Shown in pieces: positions 1 through 12,721 of a DNA stretch of 64,000 nt. Made by a program: the position numbers and the translations under genes. The notes below the pieces were generated by a model. It had not been told where the DNA came from, made no database searches, and saw only the letters and a list, made by a program, of their open reading frames with translations. The DNA is from Liolophura sinensis (Eukaryota > Mollusca > Polyplacophora > Chitonida > Chitonidae). The DNA lies in NCBI RefSeq assembly GCF_032854445.1, contig NC_088296.1, forward strand, positions 12,744,706 through 12,808,705. Reading direction: 5' to 3'. The stretch's first letter is position 1; each line of letters opens with the position of its first letter.

Positions 1-149
1 GTACACCAAACGAAGGTGCACTCAGGTGGTACAAGTCGTCACCCTTCAACACTCACACCACTACCTCAGGTGTAGATTGTCTAATCAACTGCTAAGACAA
101 CAGCATGAACGTCAAAAGTTAAAGTATTCATGAATAACCATGGCGACGC

Positions 150-665
150 TCTTACGGTATCTCACTCGTCATTTGTACTCTAGTTGCGGTATCCCACAAA
201 AGGACTGGTCACTTATACTCTAGTTACGGCATCCCACAAAAAGACTGGTACTCTAATTATGATATTCCACATATGGGTTTGTCACTTCTGCTCTATTATG
301 GTGTCTAATGTAAGGGTTGGTCACTTCTACTCTAGTTACGGTATCTCAAGGTGGGATTGGTTACTTTTGCCCTATTTACGGTATTTCACGATGGGATCGG
401 TCACTTCTGCTCTAGTTACGGTGTCTAATTTAGGGGTTGGCCACTTCTACTCTAGTTACAGTATCTCACGATGGGTTTGGTCACTTCCGCTCTAGTTAGG
501 GTGTTTAATTCAGGGTTTGGTCACTTCTCCAGTTACGGTATCTCACGATGGGTTTGGTCACTTCTGTTACGGTATCTCACGATGGGTTTGGTCACTTCTC
601 CAGTTACGGTATCTCACGATGGGTTTGGTCACTTCTCCAGTTACGGTACCTCACGATGGAGTTGG
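150..665. repeat. Degenerate minisatellite, period about 37-42 bp
   Basis: A phrase of the type GGTTTGGTCACTTC followed by CTCTAGTTACGGTATCTCA recurs about twelve times. The last copies (530-660) are the most regular, at 37 bp. Open frames across it are long only because the repeat lacks stops in some frames, so they are not taken as genes. Confidence 0.85.
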
Positions 666-1889
666 ACATGTGGCACCTTAAAGCCTGTGACAAAGACCGA
701 GAAAACGAGAAAGCTGACAAAGTCTAAATTCACATTTCTATAAGTTACCAACTGAAGTTTCCATTCAATTAAACAGAAGCTTCATTCATACGGTGGCCGG
801 AATTAATATGAGCGAAAATCGGTCCTCGTATCGCCCAGTTATTAAGATCTGATACGTTTTTCAAGGATCCAGTTCAGTTGTTATCTTTTAAAATATGCTG
901 AATTCTATACATCTTTTAGGACTCAAAAAAAATGTGGTGCACACGTAGGGATAATTACAGATTAAGTACATACAATGCGTTGCGGTAAACACATACTGGA
1001 CAGCTGTGGGTCTGCTTCTGAGTACATAATCACGGCATGACGTCATCCGGCCTTGGCATGGCAGTGGACAAAATAATTTAAGTTAATCTAATTTAATGCT
1101 TTATTTATTTATAGAGGATTTCCCACAGCCAGTGGCCAGGAAGGGCTCTCCTCAACAAACTAATTTACGTTTGTAAATGGTATTTGGAAAATAATGAAAT
1201 AGGCAGGCAGTTGGACAAAAAAGGCAGGCTGTCCTTGATTAATGCTGTTTTATTTTACATTTTTCAGTGTAACTGGTTGACTTTTTATTTTCAAAATGCA
1301 GTATACAGAATGAAATAGAAATATTGTTTGTAAAGAATCTGTGAAAAGGCGTTGGAGGGGGGGGGGGGGAGCCTTTAAAGCGTGATTATTGACGTCTGGG
1401 TTGACACATGGGTACATAAATGTCATAGTCAAGGTGACTAATACAGGGATACATAAATGCCATAGTCAAGGTGACTAATAGAGTTAAGGTCGTGTGCGGC
1501 ATGCCCGATTTATTGTATGATCTATCACGTGATCCAAATGCCACTTGTGCCATCACGAAACAGTCACAAAGTGGAGCTGCACCTTTTTGTTTGAACCGTG
1601 CCTATCCATGCACATGTCACCATCAGTTCTACCATATCGACACAATGTCTCCTTTCCATCATCATGTTTTAATTTCGTTTGCTCAGAATCGATATAACGT
1701 AATCTAACGACGAGAAACAGCTGGGGAGAGGATGTAAACGTTTTGGGGCTACAGTGCATGGTGGTGTTTGCACTTCTGAAATATTAGTCTAAACGTCTGG
1801 GTAAACCATCAGACCAGAAATTGTTCCAAATGATAAGGCCTTACACCTAAAATTCATGCTTCTTTTCGGCCGTAGGTGAGATGGTTGGT
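666..1889. other. Gene-free flanking DNA
   Basis: No coding region or RNA gene recognised. It holds a run of 13 G at 1,357-1,369 and a short direct repeat: the phrase CATAGTCAAGGTGACTAATA occurs twice between 1,424 and 1,481. Confidence 0.5.
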
Positions 1890-2010
1890 CAGTGGATAAT
1901 CGAGGGTTTTTCCGGGGCTTTTCCCGGTTTTCCCCACCATAATGCTGACAGCCGTCATATAATTGGAGTATTCTTGAGTACGGCATAAAACTTAAACCCA
2001 ATCAATAAAA
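1890..2010 (+). mobile_element. SINE-like 3' end (mollusc-type interspersed repeat)
   Basis: The segment containing CCCACCATAATGCTGACAGC, then TTCTTGAGTACGGCATAAAAC and an A-rich end resembles the 3' portion of a repeat I know to be very common in bivalve and gastropod genomes. Only one copy is in the window, so the boundaries are a guess. Family assignment is from memory, not from a search. Confidence 0.45.
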
Positions 2011-3023
2011 AAAACAGTAACTTTGCAAGTAAAGAATTGCTACATATTCTTTACACGACTTCCTAACTTCTAAATACTTGTTTTACGCTGTTTTGGAAAT
2101 TTTTGTCTTGCGCTTTATATTTACAATGCGCGTCCATTATGGTTGGTGATTGGTGTAAGAATTTCTGTTGCCACCCCTACATTCAACCTAATAAAGTAAT
2201 ATTTCGTAAAACGAAATTTGGACCCTCAATAACATTCTGTACACATCCAGCGTACTTCCTGCTTTAGGTTGTTGTGGTATGTGCCTGGTTTTGAGAGAGA
2301 TATTAACGCACGATTCCTGATATCTAGCTACATGTATGTGATTGATCTAGAACTCAAAATGTCGGCGACTGGTTATTATGAGAATGTAAAATTGGTGCTG
2401 TTTAGTAGGTGGTGGTGTTTAGTGCAATTATACGCACATGTTCTGCACATGACACTACTCATGGTAGAGAATCATAATACATAAAGAACTGATGCGGTGC
2501 TTTGGAACATAGAGCTTAATATGGTAGCATTCTAAAAGTGAATAAGGTATTAACATATAGTGCTGAGCAAATCTCTGTGTCTCCCAGTGGTAGTGATCAT
2601 TTAGAGAACTTTATTTTTGAATATCGTGGAAATCAGGTTGTTACATAGATTACAATATAAAAGCATGGATTTTCATCACATACGATACACGGACACATGA
2701 AAGCAGTGCAAATGGACGTTTCCAGTACATGCACAACATCCTAAAGATGCCACCAAAACAGAGAGTAATCATCCCGTAAATAGAACCTTGCGCAAATGCC
2801 GAACTTCACCCTTAGTGTTAGTTGGATTAATCTCTCCTTTTGTCATAAATATTCATGAGTGTGGATTGTATGATAGCGTGATCCAGCTAATGTAAGTGAC
2901 CCAACTGATAAGAATTTGCCATTCCGTGGGAAAAGTAGAGCACACAGGCGACAGGACTACGAATGGCAGGATTAGTGAGCCGTACCGAATGCCTGGTGCT
3001 TCAATGCTACAATACAACTCCTG
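2011..3023. other. Gene-free flanking DNA
   Basis: AT-rich sequence with only short chance frames. Nothing recognised on either strand. Confidence 0.5.
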
Positions 3024-3151
3024 CGCCCAGTTTCACGAAGCTCTCTTAACGCTACGAGCTCGCAACTGCCATGACGACGTAATGCCTACCGTACTGGTTG
3101 GCGTACTAGTTAAGTGAACGTAACGTTAGGAGCGTTGCGTGAAACCGGGCT
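3024..3151. mobile_element. MITE-like foldback element
   Basis: The left end reads GCCCAGTTTCACGAAGCTCT. The right end, read in reverse complement, begins AGCCCGGTTTCACGCAACGC, giving imperfect terminal inverted repeats of about 30 bp around a 128-bp body with no coding capacity. That is the structure of a miniature inverted-repeat element. No clear target-site duplication was made out. Confidence 0.6.
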
Positions 3152-3259
3152 TTGCACGAAATAAAACAAGACTACAGAGCAGAGAATAAAACCAGGGCAG
3201 CGACGAGGAGGGTTTCTTCATATGGCGGCTCCATTCTAATGAATGATGTGCACCAAGGC

Positions 3260-3350
3260 GAACATTACGTTATTCTTAAACATTAAGTTATTCTTAAACA
3301 TTAAGTTATTCTTAAACATTAAGTTATTCTTAAACATTAAGTTATTCTAA
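3260..3350. repeat. 18-bp tandem repeat, about 5 copies
   Basis: CATTAAGTTATTCTTAAA is repeated head to tail. The first copy has one change and the last runs into an A tract. Confidence 0.9.
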
Positions 3351-4774
3351 AAAAAAATATAGATAAAGGATGTTATCAAGCATGCTGATAATGTGGACAT
3401 TTTAAAAGTCATGGCATATTAAAATCTATAGCATTGATATACATAAAAAGAGATTCATACGCCGTATCGATTGTTCCATAACTTTCTCCACCATGAGATT
3501 ATTCTCGAGATAGAATTGCTGTTCAGTTTCTGAGGTTAGTGTTGGGGATAAATGCATGGGTGTTTTTTTTAGAACCCCGAGATGAGTTGGATCTCTGCGT
3601 CGGAACAGATATTGGTATACCTGCCGTCTATCAATATGGGCGCTCCACGTCAAGGCCAATTCCCAGGACGCACGCTTTGCAACAAGAAAAAGGGCCATTA
3701 TTTGAATACCAAACAAGGCTCGTGAGAAAATCCGATGTGCAGCATGGAGGAACGTCATATGATTTATGGTGAAGCAGCGTAACTACAATAGATACACAAT
3801 AGCCCAATGAGAGAGGGTCCAGGAGACACCTAGACCCCGGAAACTCAGGTATATGTGATGGTCGCGGAGACGAGCTTTAGGCGTGACTACGATTGTAATA
3901 AGAGACCGTGATAAATTACAAGTTGGTCTCATTTTTTTTTTTTTGCATTCATTTATTTATTCATAAATATTCATAAGGTCTGAACTATTATATAAGGTTA
4001 ACGGGGGAGAGTCCAGGTGTCCCCCAATGCCCGGAAGTTCTGCTTATTTTCCCCTGATATTCGGAGACGCGTTTTCTGGCGACAACAAAGGAAATCCGAA
4101 TATACTACCTGTTTGTCTTTTTCTTATTACGTTTTTCAATAATCATGGTTGATAATTTGTGCTTATTACGATTTATTTTAGTGCACTATGCCCCGTGCCA
4201 TACATCGCCATAATCTGGATTACTGTACATATATAAAACAAACGTTCACCAGTTTCACAAATATGGAGTTCACGTTGGATGGGCATGCAGATGTAGCAAA
4301 CATCGTGTAGAAACAATCTTCACACTGTGAATACACACCTGACACTTGTATCAGCCCGACTTAGTATAAGATGTGCTTTTTAAGAAATAGATAACCCATA
4401 CATAACGTATGTTTTCGTTTCTGTATTTTTCCTTCTTTTTTCCCGCTTCCTATGCCTATTTTTTGTCCATCCAAAAAGGGGGTCAATCACACCTGGCGAC
4501 CTCCCGTTCTCCACCATATCAGCAACTCTATGGTACAGTGATGAAGAGGGAACCCATCACGTTCCAAACAATAACAACTGTCTTGTTAAGTACGCCCCCC
4601 CCCCCCACCCACTCCAAAAAAACAAACACTCAAAATGTTTTGCTCTAGGAAGTTTAAAATTTATTACAATGCTGATTCTTTACTGCAGCAAAATGCACCA
4701 ACCCCAAATGAAGTTCTTTCCTTTCCTGGGGATGACTTTTGAAGCGCTTACAATTTCTGACCTGAGCCTTAAAC
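3351..4774. other. Gene-free flanking DNA
   Basis: Low-complexity T tract near 3,931-3,945 and C tract near 4,594-4,606. Two weakly similar segments (about 3,812-3,885 and 4,008-4,085) share the phrases GTCCAGG, CCCGGAA and CGGAGACG and may be an old duplication. No gene recognised. Confidence 0.45.
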
Positions 4775-5570
4775 TAGTATGGTTTATTGGGAATGAGGAA
4801 ATTTACTATAATACAACGAGTACGGTTTATGGGGAATAAAGAAAGATACTATAAGACGAGTATGGTTTATGGGAATGAAGACAGGTACTATAATACAACT
4901 AGTACGGTTTATGGGGAATGAAGAAAGGTACTATAATACAACGAGTATGGTTTATGGGGAATGAAGGAAAGTACTATAATACAACGAGTATGGTTTATGA
5001 GGAATGAAGAAAGGTGTTATAATACAACGAGTACCGTTTATGGGGAATGAAGAAAGGTACTATAATATAATGAGTATGGTATATGGGAAATGAAGAAAGG
5101 TACTATAACACAACGAGTACGGTTTATGGGGAATAAAGAAAGGTGCTATAAGACGAGTATGGTTTAAGGGGGAATGAAGAAAGGTACTATAATACAACGA
5201 GTACGGTTTATGGGGAATAAAGAAAGGTATTATAATACAACGAGTATGGTTTATGAGGAATGAAGAAAGGTACTATAATGCAACGAGTACGGTTTATGGA
5301 CAATGAAGAAAGGTACTATAATACAACGAGTATGGTTTATGAGGAATGAAGAAAGGTACTATAATGCAACGAGTACGGTTTATGGACAATGAAGAAAGGT
5401 ACTATAATACAACGAGTATGGTTTATGGGCAATGAAGAAAGGTGCTATAATACAACGAGTACGGTTTATGGGCATGAAAAAAGGTACTATAATACAACGA
5501 GTACGATTTATGGGCAATGAAGAAAGGCACTATAATAAAACTAGTATGGTTTATGGGCAATGAAGAAAGA
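4775..5570. repeat. 43-bp minisatellite, about 18 copies
   Basis: The unit contains TACTATAATACAACGAGTA then GGTTTATGGGGAATGAAGAA. Copies differ by a few substitutions (GTACGG or GTATGG; GGGGAAT or GGCAAT), and a few short copies lack part of the AATACAAC segment. Confidence 0.95.
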
Positions 5571-7568
5571 TATGACAATGAAAAGAGAGGGAAAACTTTT
5601 CATTTTCATTCATATTCTATATTTCTTATTAACCCCACTACTTTATGAATATTTTTCTCTGAAACTAATGTCTTCACCTGACAGGGTAAATTATGTTACC
5701 GCTACAAACTACTACAAAGCGTATGCAGATGGATTTTGTTGCTGCAACATTTTGCTGTGTATAGCATTATGGTATCCCTAAACTGTAGAAGTATCATGTT
5801 AACAAACACATCAGTTTTTGGAGATTTCACTTTCTCCTGGGCTTTAGCTAAACACATCGTTATGTGAAAGGTGTATGGCGTAATGTTTTGTTGGGATATA
5901 TACCGCTTAACCTGGGGCTAGTGGGCAGTATAAACATGGTGCAGTTTTAATATCACCTCTGTTTGCATGAATAGTTGCAATAAAAGCGCAGCTGAGAAAA
6001 TTTTATCTTGCTTCCTAGCATGACATTTTGCATAATAATAAGATGGACCTTCCAATGTTTAAACAACGTGTTGTGGACTAAGATTTGACTCATCGGATAT
6101 TACACATGTATATCTTTCCCTATCAATGGAACCTCTTGCCTACAACTACTACTCTACGTATTCTTTCAGTGCCAAAAAGAATGGAAGTCACCGACAAATT
6201 GCAAGATTTACTGTAAGCCCCAAAAATATAATATAAAATATTACCAAAATTACTATATTACTAGGTTTTCACTATCATATTTTGAATTAAATATATTTAC
6301 TTGATTGCTTCACCCCATGTTCGATGATTTTTCACTTGAAACAAAGGCAGTTTTGTTTTATGGGTGAAGGAAACCGGGACGCCAGGCGTAAACCAGCACC
6401 CCTGAAAAGATACTGATGAGCTTTTCCACGTATGGCGTACAACTGTGTATATCACATTAGTGACAGGAAAGTGAGTTTCAACCAAAGTAACTGCAAAACG
6501 GTCACAGAAACGTAGCTGATCGCATACTGCCATGAAGGCCCCACAAAAACAAAAACCATCAATCAAGTAACTCTGCATTTTCAAACAACAGCAAGATCAT
6601 TTTTAGGGAGATACCATTAGCAAGATAAAGACACTTGAAACGTCACAATGAAACGATGGAAAGAAAAGGGATGACAGATAAAAATCTGACAGTTATCGTT
6701 TGCCAAAGCCAATGGACTTTTTGTTTGACTTTTCAGGTTACAAAAGAGTAAAATTTTGTGGGGAAACATGGAGAACAGTGTAGAAACCAAAATCACTTGA
6801 CATCTGTAACTGGTCTTCACTTTTCATCTCTCCCCCTTCCTTAAACACGACAATAGTTTTCCTGTACTGAACATTCACGAAAACTCCTTTCCGTAGTTTA
6901 AGGTGCAAAAAAGATGGACAATTTGAAGAATCCTTAAATGCTAGACACAGATAGAAATGAATCATTCATGCCGTGTTATATTTTAGTAAGCCTTGTACCG
7001 TTGACGGGACGTGTCCACAATGTCGGCTCGCGGTCCCAACTGTTCACAAATGTCCGCAACGACTTACTGGGCAAAGAATGCAGAACAGGTTATGGTCTCA
7101 ACAGCGTATATTGTGACAAACATTCTGGCAGTGATAAGAGACACTCTTTTCCACTCCTCCTCCCTCAGTGCTTCAGTAGATGGTTCACTATGAAGGCTCG
7201 GTACGTAGATTTTGTTTTGTTCAATATCCTGCGTGTTAAATGATTCATCGTTCATTGGGCACTTGCCTTAAAACCAAGAAATTATCGAGATTTCACAATT
7301 AAATGCAGAACTGGACAACCGTGACCATAATTAAAACAGTATTTCCAAACAATTTTCACGGGAATACGACAAAAGCTACATAAATTACTTGAAGAGAAAC
7401 CAATTTACACATAGATAAAGTTTTTAAAATGGATTCATCAAGACCCCTGCTTACCTTACACGGGTGTTACTTTTGGTTCAAAATTACGTACAATTTGACA
7501 ATAGATTTACGCATTTAACTGTTGTTTAACAGCAGACTCAAAAACTGGCGGTTAATCATACGACTTAC
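5571..7568. other. Gene-free flanking DNA
   Basis: AT-rich, with only short unrecognised frames on both strands. No splice-supported exon or known repeat identified. Confidence 0.45.
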
Positions 7569-7760
7569 CGAAGGCAAGTAAGCCTCCCCGCCCGAACCAT
7601 TATACTGATGCGGGTCAACCAGTCGTTGCGCTATCCCGTTAATTCTGAGCGCCAAGCGAGGAAGCTGCTATTTCCTCTTTTAAGGTCTAGGTGTGACCCG
7701 ACCCAAGATATACCGCCCCCCGAAGCGGACGCTCTACCAACTGAGCCATCTGAAGCCGAG
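7569..7760 (-). mobile_element. tRNA-derived SINE (partial or decayed)
   Basis: On the minus strand, starting near 7,753, there is a tRNA-like head containing GATGGCTCAGTTGGTAGAGCG (an A-box-like element) and downstream a weak B-box-like GGGTCGGGTCA. A body follows with ACTGGTTGACCCGCATCAG and TATAATGGTTCGGGCGGGG, which resembles the conserved central domain of mollusc SINEs. It lacks a foldable tRNA body, so it is a SINE rather than a tRNA gene. Family is from memory. Confidence 0.55.
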
Positions 7761-7899
7761 AAGTCCATATTGGGGGAAGAAATGTACACGTAGTTTTTAA
7801 CAGAAATTCAAGTTCAATAAACTCCGTGTTCATGGCCAGAGCAGAAACCGCACCTCATGTGCGAGCACATTGGAGGCAACTTAACAAAAAAAAAAAAAA

Positions 7900-8505
7900 A
7901 AAACGTGTGAGCGGCTTGGGGGGAACTTGCCAGTGAAATGTGTGAGCGGCTTGGAGGCACCCCACCAATAAAATGTTAGCAGCTTGGAGGCACCCCACAA
8001 ATAAAGTGTGAGCGGCTTGGAGGCACCTTATCAGTGAGATATATGAGCGGCCTGGAGGCACATCACCAATGAGATGTGTGAGCGGCTTGGAGGGACCTTA
8101 ACAATGAAATACACGAACCGCTTGGAGGCACCTTACCAATGAGATGTATGAGCGCCTTGGTGGGACCTTAACAATGAAATACACGAACCGCTTGGAGGCA
8201 CCTTACCACTGAGATGTGTGAGTGGCTTGGAGGGACCTTACCAATGAAATGTGTGAACGGCTTGAACGCACCTTACCAATGAGATATGTGAGCGACTTGG
8301 AAGCAACTTATCAATGAGACGTGTGAGCGATTCGGAGGCTTCTTGTCAATAAGATGTGTGAACGACTTGGAAGTATCTTATCAATGAGATGTGTAAGCGG
8401 CTTGAAGGCAACTCACTAATGAGATGAGTGAGCGACTTGGAAGCACCTTACCGATGAGATGTGTGATCGACTTAGAGGCATCTTTACCAATGAGATCCGT
8501 CTCAT
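7900..8505. repeat. 35-bp minisatellite, about 17 copies
   Basis: The unit reads GTGAGCGGCTTGGAGGCACC then TTACCAATGAGAT, with copies differing by substitutions. An A run of 18 bases lies just before it (7,886-7,903). Confidence 0.93.
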
Positions 8506-9596
8506 TATTTATGCCCTACAAAAAAGCAATGTTCACGCATTTACTATCACGCTGTAACAGCTTATAGAAAACCATATTAAAAACACAATTATATAGAGAA
8601 TGAACTGTACGCGATCGACTATCCCGTGATGTCTTCAATGCAAGTTTTTCGTTATAGGCCCCAAAACTCATACTTCGCCGGCAAGGTGAGACCAAATAAG
8701 AAATTGGCTATATGCATGCGCAGCCATTGAATGTTGCAAAAGACAGTTAATCCGAAGTTCAATAGTGCATGGTGATCGGAAGCAAAAATATAGCTCTGTT
8801 AGCAGGAATTAAATTTCGATCTTAATAGACATAAGATGATGGGATTGACATGCTTTTTACCTCGTTCTTTCAGACAAGGATGTGTGGAGCCGATGAGGAA
8901 AATGTGTTCTATATGAAATTGAAATTAGTAAGGAATGCAAGGCTGATTTAAACGACTAGAGAAGAGAACGTATGTAAATTGCATGCAACCATATATTACG
9001 TTGGCAGTCATATGGAGATTGCGTTATTTACATCATGTCATATGCATGTACTGTCAACATCACTACAGTGAAAACTAATTAAAGTGACAGTGGTTTTAGT
9101 TTTATTTGCTGATGGCCATCGAGCTGAAGTTTATTTAATTTCACACCGAGTGCCTTGGCTACACCTTGATTACAGCCAAAAGCTCTTGGTAGCATTTTGA
9201 AACCTTTTTCATGTAACTTGGTTCGAATTTGTCAACTCCCTACAGCCATAAACTTTATAAGGAATAACCTTTTAACTGTCTTTGTAGAATTTATTATTTT
9301 TTTAATTTTATTTTATTATTTGTGTTTGCACCTCGAAGGAGTATACTGTAAGACAATACTTACAGTACAGAAATCAAAGGAAACAAATATATTGAATTCC
9401 AAAAGAAACACAAATGGGAGAAATAATATAAACTGCAAATGAGTAAGAGCCGGTTGACTTTATTAAAACATATTTCTCAACACACAAGAAGACAATAACT
9501 TAATCAAGAGTTCATATCATGCTGATTCTTCTGAATGAATGGAAATGGGAGAACCCATTTTGGTAATTGTTTTTCTGATGGAATAAAACTCAATAA
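8506..9596. other. Gene-free flanking DNA
   Basis: No gene or repeat recognised. The sequence is AT-rich. Confidence 0.45.
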
Positions 9597-10100
9597 CGAG
9601 TGTGACCCCTATTAGCGTCAACAACAGCAGCACATCTTCTACCCATGCTGTTGAAGAGACTTCGGATGAACCTCCGAGGAATGTTAATGTAAGATTGAAC
9701 GACGCTTTGTTGCATTTGTTGCAAGGTAAATGGCTGCATGAGTTGATGGCGAATGCAGCGTTCAATTTCATCTCAAAACTGCTCGATAGGATTTAATTCC
9801 GGACTGACCAATCCATCGTCTGACTGCCGTTGTTCAGTAGAAATATCTATGTCAATTTTGCGGTATGTGCTCTTGCATTATCTTGCTGTAGAATAAGATT
9901 GCGTCTTTGAGCGAAGAATGGAAGGACTACAGGCCTCAACACTTGATTGACGTAACCCTGCGCCGTGACCCCTCTACCATTTCCCTGTCCATTGTTTTGG
10001 AAGATCACAGGCGCAAGGTGACGTCCCAAGCTGATTGTCTCCCAAAGCACAACGAAAAGCACCCCCATCCCCACCCCAACGATCATTCTCCAATACAAAT
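9597..10100 (-). pseudogene. Tc1/mariner-like transposase fragment
   Basis: The minus strand encodes the middle of a Tc1-like DDE transposase: ISLGRHLAPVIFQ, then FAQRRNLILQQDNARAHTA, which carries the second catalytic Asp. A stop at 9,847 and frame changes follow. The C-terminal hallmark RRCAAVVDANRGHTRY lies in another frame near 9,597-9,650, preceded by a decayed proline-aspartate-leucine-asparagine box near 9,800. The N-terminal DNA-binding half and both inverted repeats are not seen. A full transposase is about 340 residues, so this is a dead 3' half. Confidence 0.85.
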
Positions 10101-10386
10101 GGTACTTTCAAGTGCAATATCAAAACATTAGCCAACAAATGCATTATTGTCGTTTTTAAAAGTCATTTTGTGCTCACTACATGCCAGACATTTAACTAGG
10201 TCAGCTTGGGTTGTGTAAACTGTTACACCTGCTTCATCTTTTTGCAATGACTTGTCGTGGCTTTGTTGTTCATGTGATTCTATGTTTAAACAAGTCATCC
10301 GCATTTTGAACTGGCAACACATCCTATCTACCGAGAAAACCTTCTTTGCCGGAATCGTCAAGTAGGTATATCCTTACACCTTTCTT

Positions 10387-11074
10387 AAGATCCATTTCCA
10401 AAACAAGGTTTAACACTACCTCCCAAAGACAAAGGTATGAAAGAAATTATACAAATAGGAAATAAGGTCGGCAACACACAGGAGAGAAGCGGTCATCAGA
10501 TTTCAATGATGCCGGGCAGACAGTGGATATTCCAGTGGGTATCTCAGTCGCGCTTTGATTGCAACTGTTCAAATGTTCAAATGCAGATGTAATGAGCATG
10601 GCTGCCTTTACGGCCCCTAGGCCCAGGTTAAGGAGCGTTATACCCTTAACCGAACAGATTGTGATTCAAATAAAAGCGTCAAGTCCGACATTCATATACC
10701 ATTCGTAGTCCGTAAAAGGCGTTCCAAGTCGATAATCGCAAGATCCATTTCCAAAACAACGTTTAACACTAACCCCAAAAGACAAAGGTATGTAAGAAAT
10801 TATACAAATAAGAAATCAAGCTGGAAACACACTAGAGAGGAGCGGTCATCAGTTTTCAATGATGCCGGGCAGGCAATGAATATTCCAGGTCAAATAACAA
10901 TTAAACAAGTATCTCAGTCGCGCTTTAATGGCAACTGTTCATAAAGGCATCATGCTGATGTAATGAGCATGGCTACCTTTACGGCTCCTAGCCCCATGTT
11001 AAGCGGTATTAGATACAGTTTGAAAATGACGAGCGTTACAGACCCTAACCGAACAGATTGTGATTCAAAAGTAA
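10387..11074. repeat. Direct duplication of a 0.29-0.33-kb segment
   Basis: Segments 10,387-10,672 and 10,740-11,074 share long blocks, for example GATCCATTTCCAAAACAA, GCGGTCATCAG, TTTCAATGATGCCGGGCAG and CCGAACAGATTGTGATTCAA. They differ by substitutions and by small insertions in the second copy. No coding content. It could be two copies of an unclassified repeat or a local duplication. Confidence 0.85.
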
Positions 11075-11119
11075 CGGACGATTACGTCTTTCTCGTTAAT
11101 ATGTAAAGATCTCATGCTA

Positions 11120-11265
11120 CAAGAGGCACCATCTATGATGTTACACATGACATACAAGATAGACGGCTACACTGAGCACCCAGCGCCATCTATGTTGTTC
11201 AATACCATGTACGTGATAGCTATGTACATAGGGATAACAGCGCCGTCTATGTGGTTGATCACAAT
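11120..11265. repeat. CAGCGCC(A/G)TCTATG motif cluster
   Basis: The motif (CAGC)GCCATCTATG appears at about 11,127, 11,190 and 11,240 with small changes. The same motif occurs twice near 56.5-56.8 kb. It is possibly the terminal motif of a small interspersed repeat. The boundaries are not defined. Confidence 0.4.
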
Positions 11266-11343
11266 GCAGGTCGCCAGAGATTCTGAACGCTCTGTCCATA
11301 CCTGTCAACGAGAGTCTTACACTCATTGTAAAATTTGAGAAAC

Positions 11344-12290
11344 TTAGAACGAAGGCGAGTATCCTTGACAAACCAGTTTTTGAATTAGCAACTTGTGACG
11401 CAGATTAAAGTCATCACAATTAACGCGAGATCTGACAAATGCTACAAGGCGAGATATGTATACGCCATATGCAGGACCCTTTAGTATATTGCTATCTAAA
11501 TAAGGATAATTTACAATATCAAAATTGAAATTATCCCTTTTGTCGTAAAGGCGGCGTGAAAGGAGACCTTGTTCGTCTGTGTACAAATAAAGATCCAAAT
11601 AAGATGTACAATCAGGACTATCTGTTGTCTCCTTTAAATCCAATGAAGGCGGATAGATTTCCTTCACCGCTTCAGCAATATGAGGGTTACTTAACGCCAG
11701 TAGATCATCAATATACGGCTTGGTAAATGAAAAGAATCGAGCTTTAAAGATATTACTTTTAAGTAATTTCTGCATATAGTCGTATTCATATGATAACAGG
11801 TATAGGTCTGCCAAAAGAGGCCCACAATTCGTAATCATTGGAATACCTATGCACTGTTGGTAAATGGTATCTCTGAATTTCACATAGATGTTATTAATGA
11901 GAAATTCAAGTAATTCAATAAATAACATAACATGCCATGAGTGGTAACCTTTATAAAGAGTAGAACTAAAGAAAGCCTTATTGCTGCTGACGTTCATGTA
12001 ACGGTGACCTGTTTTAGTAAATACCGAGACAATTAACGACGACATTCTTTCAATAAGATCTTTGTGAGGAATCGTAGTATAGAGAATAGAGAAATCCCAA
12101 ATGGATACGTCTTTGTACGGTATATGCATATGAGAATCAAGTTCTTCTCTAAGACGTTTGGAGTTAAGAATCCACATGCAGTTGACACACCTGAATTTTT
12201 TGTTTTGGCACAACAATAGTTATTCCAAAATGACTTTACTTCTTGTAACGCTCTCGTAAGTAGGGTTGACAAGAGTTTGGTGGTACCGCT
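11344..12290 (-). pseudogene. Penelope-like reverse transcriptase, truncated by unit A
   Basis: A minus-strand frame of 290 codons shows the reverse transcriptase motif A region FSILYTTIPHKDL. It also has the motif B region GIPMITNCGPLLADLY, the catalytic box YIDDLLALSNP, and downstream blocks SYLDLYLYTDEQG and LYDKRDNFNF. This order matches reverse transcriptases of the Penelope-like type, although the exact family is from memory. A single frameshift near 12,210 separates it from its upstream continuation, which runs to the very edge of unit A (12,303). The N-terminus is therefore missing, and no GIY-YIG endonuclease is seen. Confidence 0.7.
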
Positions 12291-12302
12291 TCTTGAACCC
12301 GC

Positions 12303-12721
12303 AGTAGTTGAGAATGTGGCTCACGTTCATTATTGAGGAGGAGGTTTTGAGGAGTTGTTTTTTTGAGGTGATGTGATGGTGACGTCACACCTGCCAGCCC
12401 GAAGGGCTGGTAGGTGTGACGTCATCCCTCAGTTGTGGGTTTTTCCCACACCGCGGGGTGTATGTGTGTATAGACGAGTGTGATATAGTGTATAGTATAA
12501 CAGTATAGGGAAAAAAAGAGAGAAAAAAAGAGGCAAAACGTCGGCTTGTAAAGTCGAGTGGGACAGCTCGAAAAGAGCTCCCGGGCGCCAAAACGGACCA
12601 ATGGGTGAGCCGGAATTGCCCCCAAACTGCCCAATGGGGGGCCCGCAAAACGGACCAATCAGCGTGCGAGAAGAGGTTACGTAAGAAAAAACGAACCAAT
12701 CAGCGTGTGGTGAATTTCCGC
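12303..12721 (+). repeat. Left terminal inverted repeat of unit A (419 bp)
   Basis: It matches the reverse complement of 36,639-37,070 from AGTAGTTGAGAATGTGGCT to TGAATTTCCGC, with substitutions and small indels. It contains a CRE-bearing hairpin, a CCCACACCGCGGGG box and four CCAAT boxes. Homology stops sharply at GAATTTCCGC, beyond which the two ends carry different genes. Confidence 0.93.
12380..12424. promoter_or_regulatory. CRE-flanked hairpin in the TIR
   Basis: Two perfect TGACGTCA palindromes (12,380 and 12,417) bracket an inverted repeat, ACACCTGCCAGCCC against GGGCTGGTAGGTGT, with a GAA loop. TGACGTCA is the consensus CREB/ATF site. The right TIR keeps both sites (36,937 and 36,983) despite a changed interior, which suggests constraint on the sites themselves. 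Confidence 0.7.

Noticed and set aside
184-743. Overlapping open frames of 90-103 codons
   Set aside because: They are products of the minisatellite, with repetitive peptide text and no ATG-frame consistency or known domain.
7725-7760. tRNA gene
   Set aside because: Only the A-box half is good. The B-box is weak and no cloverleaf or acceptor stem can be formed. The attached body marks it as a SINE.
4775-8505. Regular short repeats that might be read as a CRISPR array
   Set aside because: Units of 35 and 43 bp follow each other without unique spacers, and the DNA is animal nuclear. These are minisatellites.
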